From CAYQAE01 sp964415445 [NCBI: uncultured archaeon] (GTDB lineage: Archaea; CAYQAE01): a stretch of 6,513 nucleotides of DNA. The notes beneath the pieces were generated by a model. It was not told where the DNA came from, did no database searches, and saw nothing but the letters and a program-made list of their open reading frames with translations. Below are positions 5,430 through 6,513 of the stretch, piece after piece. Within the stretch, counting starts at the first letter, position 1, and every line of letters begins with the position of its first letter. The stretch covers positions 1 through 6,513 of the forward strand of contig CAYQAE010000095.1 in the NCBI GenBank assembly GCA_964415445.1, in the 5' to 3' direction. Position numbers and translations under genes: made by a program.

Positions 5430-6476
5430 ATGACAAAAGACATTTTTGATCAGAATAAAAAAGTTATTGCTACTATGCTCACAGAAGAAGATGTTGATTC
5501 AAATCTAGATGGAGAAACTATTGCAGTAATTGGTTATGGAAGCCAAGGTAGAGGTCAAAGTTTAAATATGCGAGATTCAAAAGTTAATGTTATTTTAGGT
5601 CTAAGAGAGGGACCTTCAAAAGATCAAGCAAAAAAAGATGGATGGGTAGAAGGTAAAAATCTATTTTCAGTAGAAGATGCAGCTAAAAAAGCTACAATTG
5701 TTTATATACTCACTCCTGATACAGTTCAAGCTAAGATTTATCATGAAAAAATTGAAAAACATATGAAAGAAGGAGATGCTCTAGGTTTTTCACATGGATA
5801 TAACATAAGATTTGGACATATTAAGCCCAAAGATAATATTGATATTATTATGGTTGCACCAAAGGGACCTGGTGCTATAGTTCGTGAACAATATGAAGAT
5901 GGATTTGGTGTTCCTGCATTATATGCAGTTGAGCAAGATTTTACAAAAAGAGCAAAAGATAGGGCTTTAGGTGTAGCAAAAGCAATAGGTGCAACAAAGC
6001 CAGGAGTTTTGGAAACTACTTTTAAGGATGAAACTGAGACGGATTTATTTGGTGAACAAGTTGATTTATGTGGTGGAGTTGTTGAGATGGTAAAAGCTGC
6101 ATATGAGACATTATTAGAAGATGGTAGAAATCCAGTTTTGGCCTATTGGGAAGTTCATCATGAATTATATGGATTAATTGCCCCTCTATGTTATAAATTT
6201 GGAAATGCTGGGATGCTAAAGCGTGTAAGTGATACTGCAAAAGATGGTGCATTCCAAAGTGGACCACGGGTGATGGATTCACATGTTAAAGAGAATATGA
6301 AAAAAGTATTAGAAGATATAAAATCAGGAAAATATGCTAAAGGCTGGGATGCAAGATATGCGAAAAAAGGTCGAGATGCGGTGACAGATGAGATCAAAAA
6401 GTTAGAAAAACATACAGTTGAAGTTATTGGAAAACAGGTAAGAAAAGTAATGTGGCCAAAAAATCAAGTAGAATAA
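5430..6476 (+). CDS. ilvC: Ketol-acid reductoisomerase (acetohydroxyacid isomeroreductase), class I
   Basis: It converts 2-acetolactate or 2-aceto-2-hydroxybutyrate to the dihydroxy acid using NAD(P)H and magnesium, the second common step of valine, isoleucine and leucine synthesis, in the cytoplasm. The 348 residues fit the short class I form. The Rossmann domain has GYGSQG at 35-40 and the cofactor loop LREGPSKD at 58-65. Other motifs are the catalytic H122 in FSHGYN, K145 in APKGPG, metal ligands D205 and E209 in DLFGEQ, E241 and E245 in EVHHEL, and substrate-binding S267 in RVSDTA. The C-terminus VGKQVRKVMWP is typical. ATG 5430 is chosen because of GGTGAT at 5420; a longer frame from TTG 5382 would start before the predicted transcript. 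The N-terminus is still about ten residues longer than usual before GYGSQG. The cofactor loop lacks the usual serine pattern. ilvB, ilvN, ilvD and leu genes are not in the window, and the gene appears to be a single transcription unit with its own promoter and terminator. Confidence 0.95.
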   Translation: MTKDIFDQNKKVIATMLTEEDVDSNLDGETIAVIGYGSQGRGQSLNMRDSKVNVILGLREGPSKDQAKKDGWVEGKNLFSVEDAAKKATIVYILTPDTVQAKIYHEKIEKHMKEGDALGFSHGYNIRFGHIKPKDNIDIIMVAPKGPGAIVREQYEDGFGVPALYAVEQDFTKRAKDRALGVAKAIGATKPGVLETTFKDETETDLFGEQVDLCGGVVEMVKAAYETLLEDGRNPVLAYWEVHHELYGLIAPLCYKFGNAGMLKRVSDTAKDGAFQSGPRVMDSHVKENMKKVLEDIKSGKYAKGWDARYAKKGRDAVTDEIKKLEKHTVEVIGKQVRKVMWPKNQVE

Positions 6477-6480
6477 ACTA

Positions 6481-6496
6481 ATTTTTTTATTTTATA
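6481..6496 (+). terminator. T-tract terminator of ilvC
   Basis: ATTTTTTTATTTTATA begins four bases after the ilvC stop codon and is identical over 16 bases to the element at 5138-5153. Immediate termination here supports a monocistronic ilvC transcript. Nothing else is visible in the last bases of the window. Confidence 0.55.
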
Positions 6497-6513
6497 AATA
6501 TTTTAAAAAAAAA

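Noticed and set aside
6022-6397. Minus-strand open frames inside ilvC
   Set aside because: Antisense shadows of ilvC; compositionally odd His-rich product in one, no signals for expression.
1-6513. CRISPR array, tRNA/rRNA genes, insertion sequence or integrase
   Set aside because: No regularly spaced repeats, no tRNA-like or rRNA sequence, and no transposase or terminal inverted repeats were seen on either strand.

Overview
The window is strongly AT-rich and looks archaeal. The signs are: TATA boxes with purine/A-rich BRE-like flanks (GTTTAAATAC occurs twice), T-tract terminators without GC-rich stems, a recurrent GGTGA(T) Shine-Dalgarno just upstream of starts including two TTG starts, and an Mre11-Rad50 pair of archaeal type. 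The phylum cannot be fixed from this sequence. The ketol-acid reductoisomerase reminds me of thaumarchaeal and Thermoplasma-type enzymes, but that is from memory, not a search.

Layout. (a) 1-204, minus strand: the 5' part of an unrecognised gene running off the left edge, with its own promoter, Shine-Dalgarno and TTG start. (b) 205-293: divergent intergenic region carrying promoter elements for both directions. (c) 294-1466 mre11 and 1467-4682 rad50, abutting without a gap. The rad50 Shine-Dalgarno is embedded in the last codons of mre11. The two products form the nuclease/ATPase complex that senses and processes DNA double-strand breaks. All phosphoesterase ligands of Mre11, and the ATPase motifs and zinc hook of Rad50, are present. 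HerA and NurA, the usual archaeal partners, are not in the window. (d) 4683-5429: an intergenic region holding a T-tract terminator, a strong promoter, a small ribbon-helix-helix regulator gene (4957-5115) that lacks an in-frame ATG and may be frameshifted, a T-tract terminator, small inverted repeats, a possible 42-residue membrane protein on the minus strand, and the ilvC promoter. (e) 5430-6476: ilvC, ketol-acid reductoisomerase of branched-chain amino acid synthesis, followed by a terminator whose 16 bases are identical to those after the regulator gene.

The main genes are ordinary housekeeping genes and I do not see a new multi-gene system. The points most worth a second look are the small genes and signals in 4683-5429, the perfect dyad at the predicted ilvC transcription start, the uncharacterised left-edge gene, and the atypical cofactor loop of the reductoisomerase.
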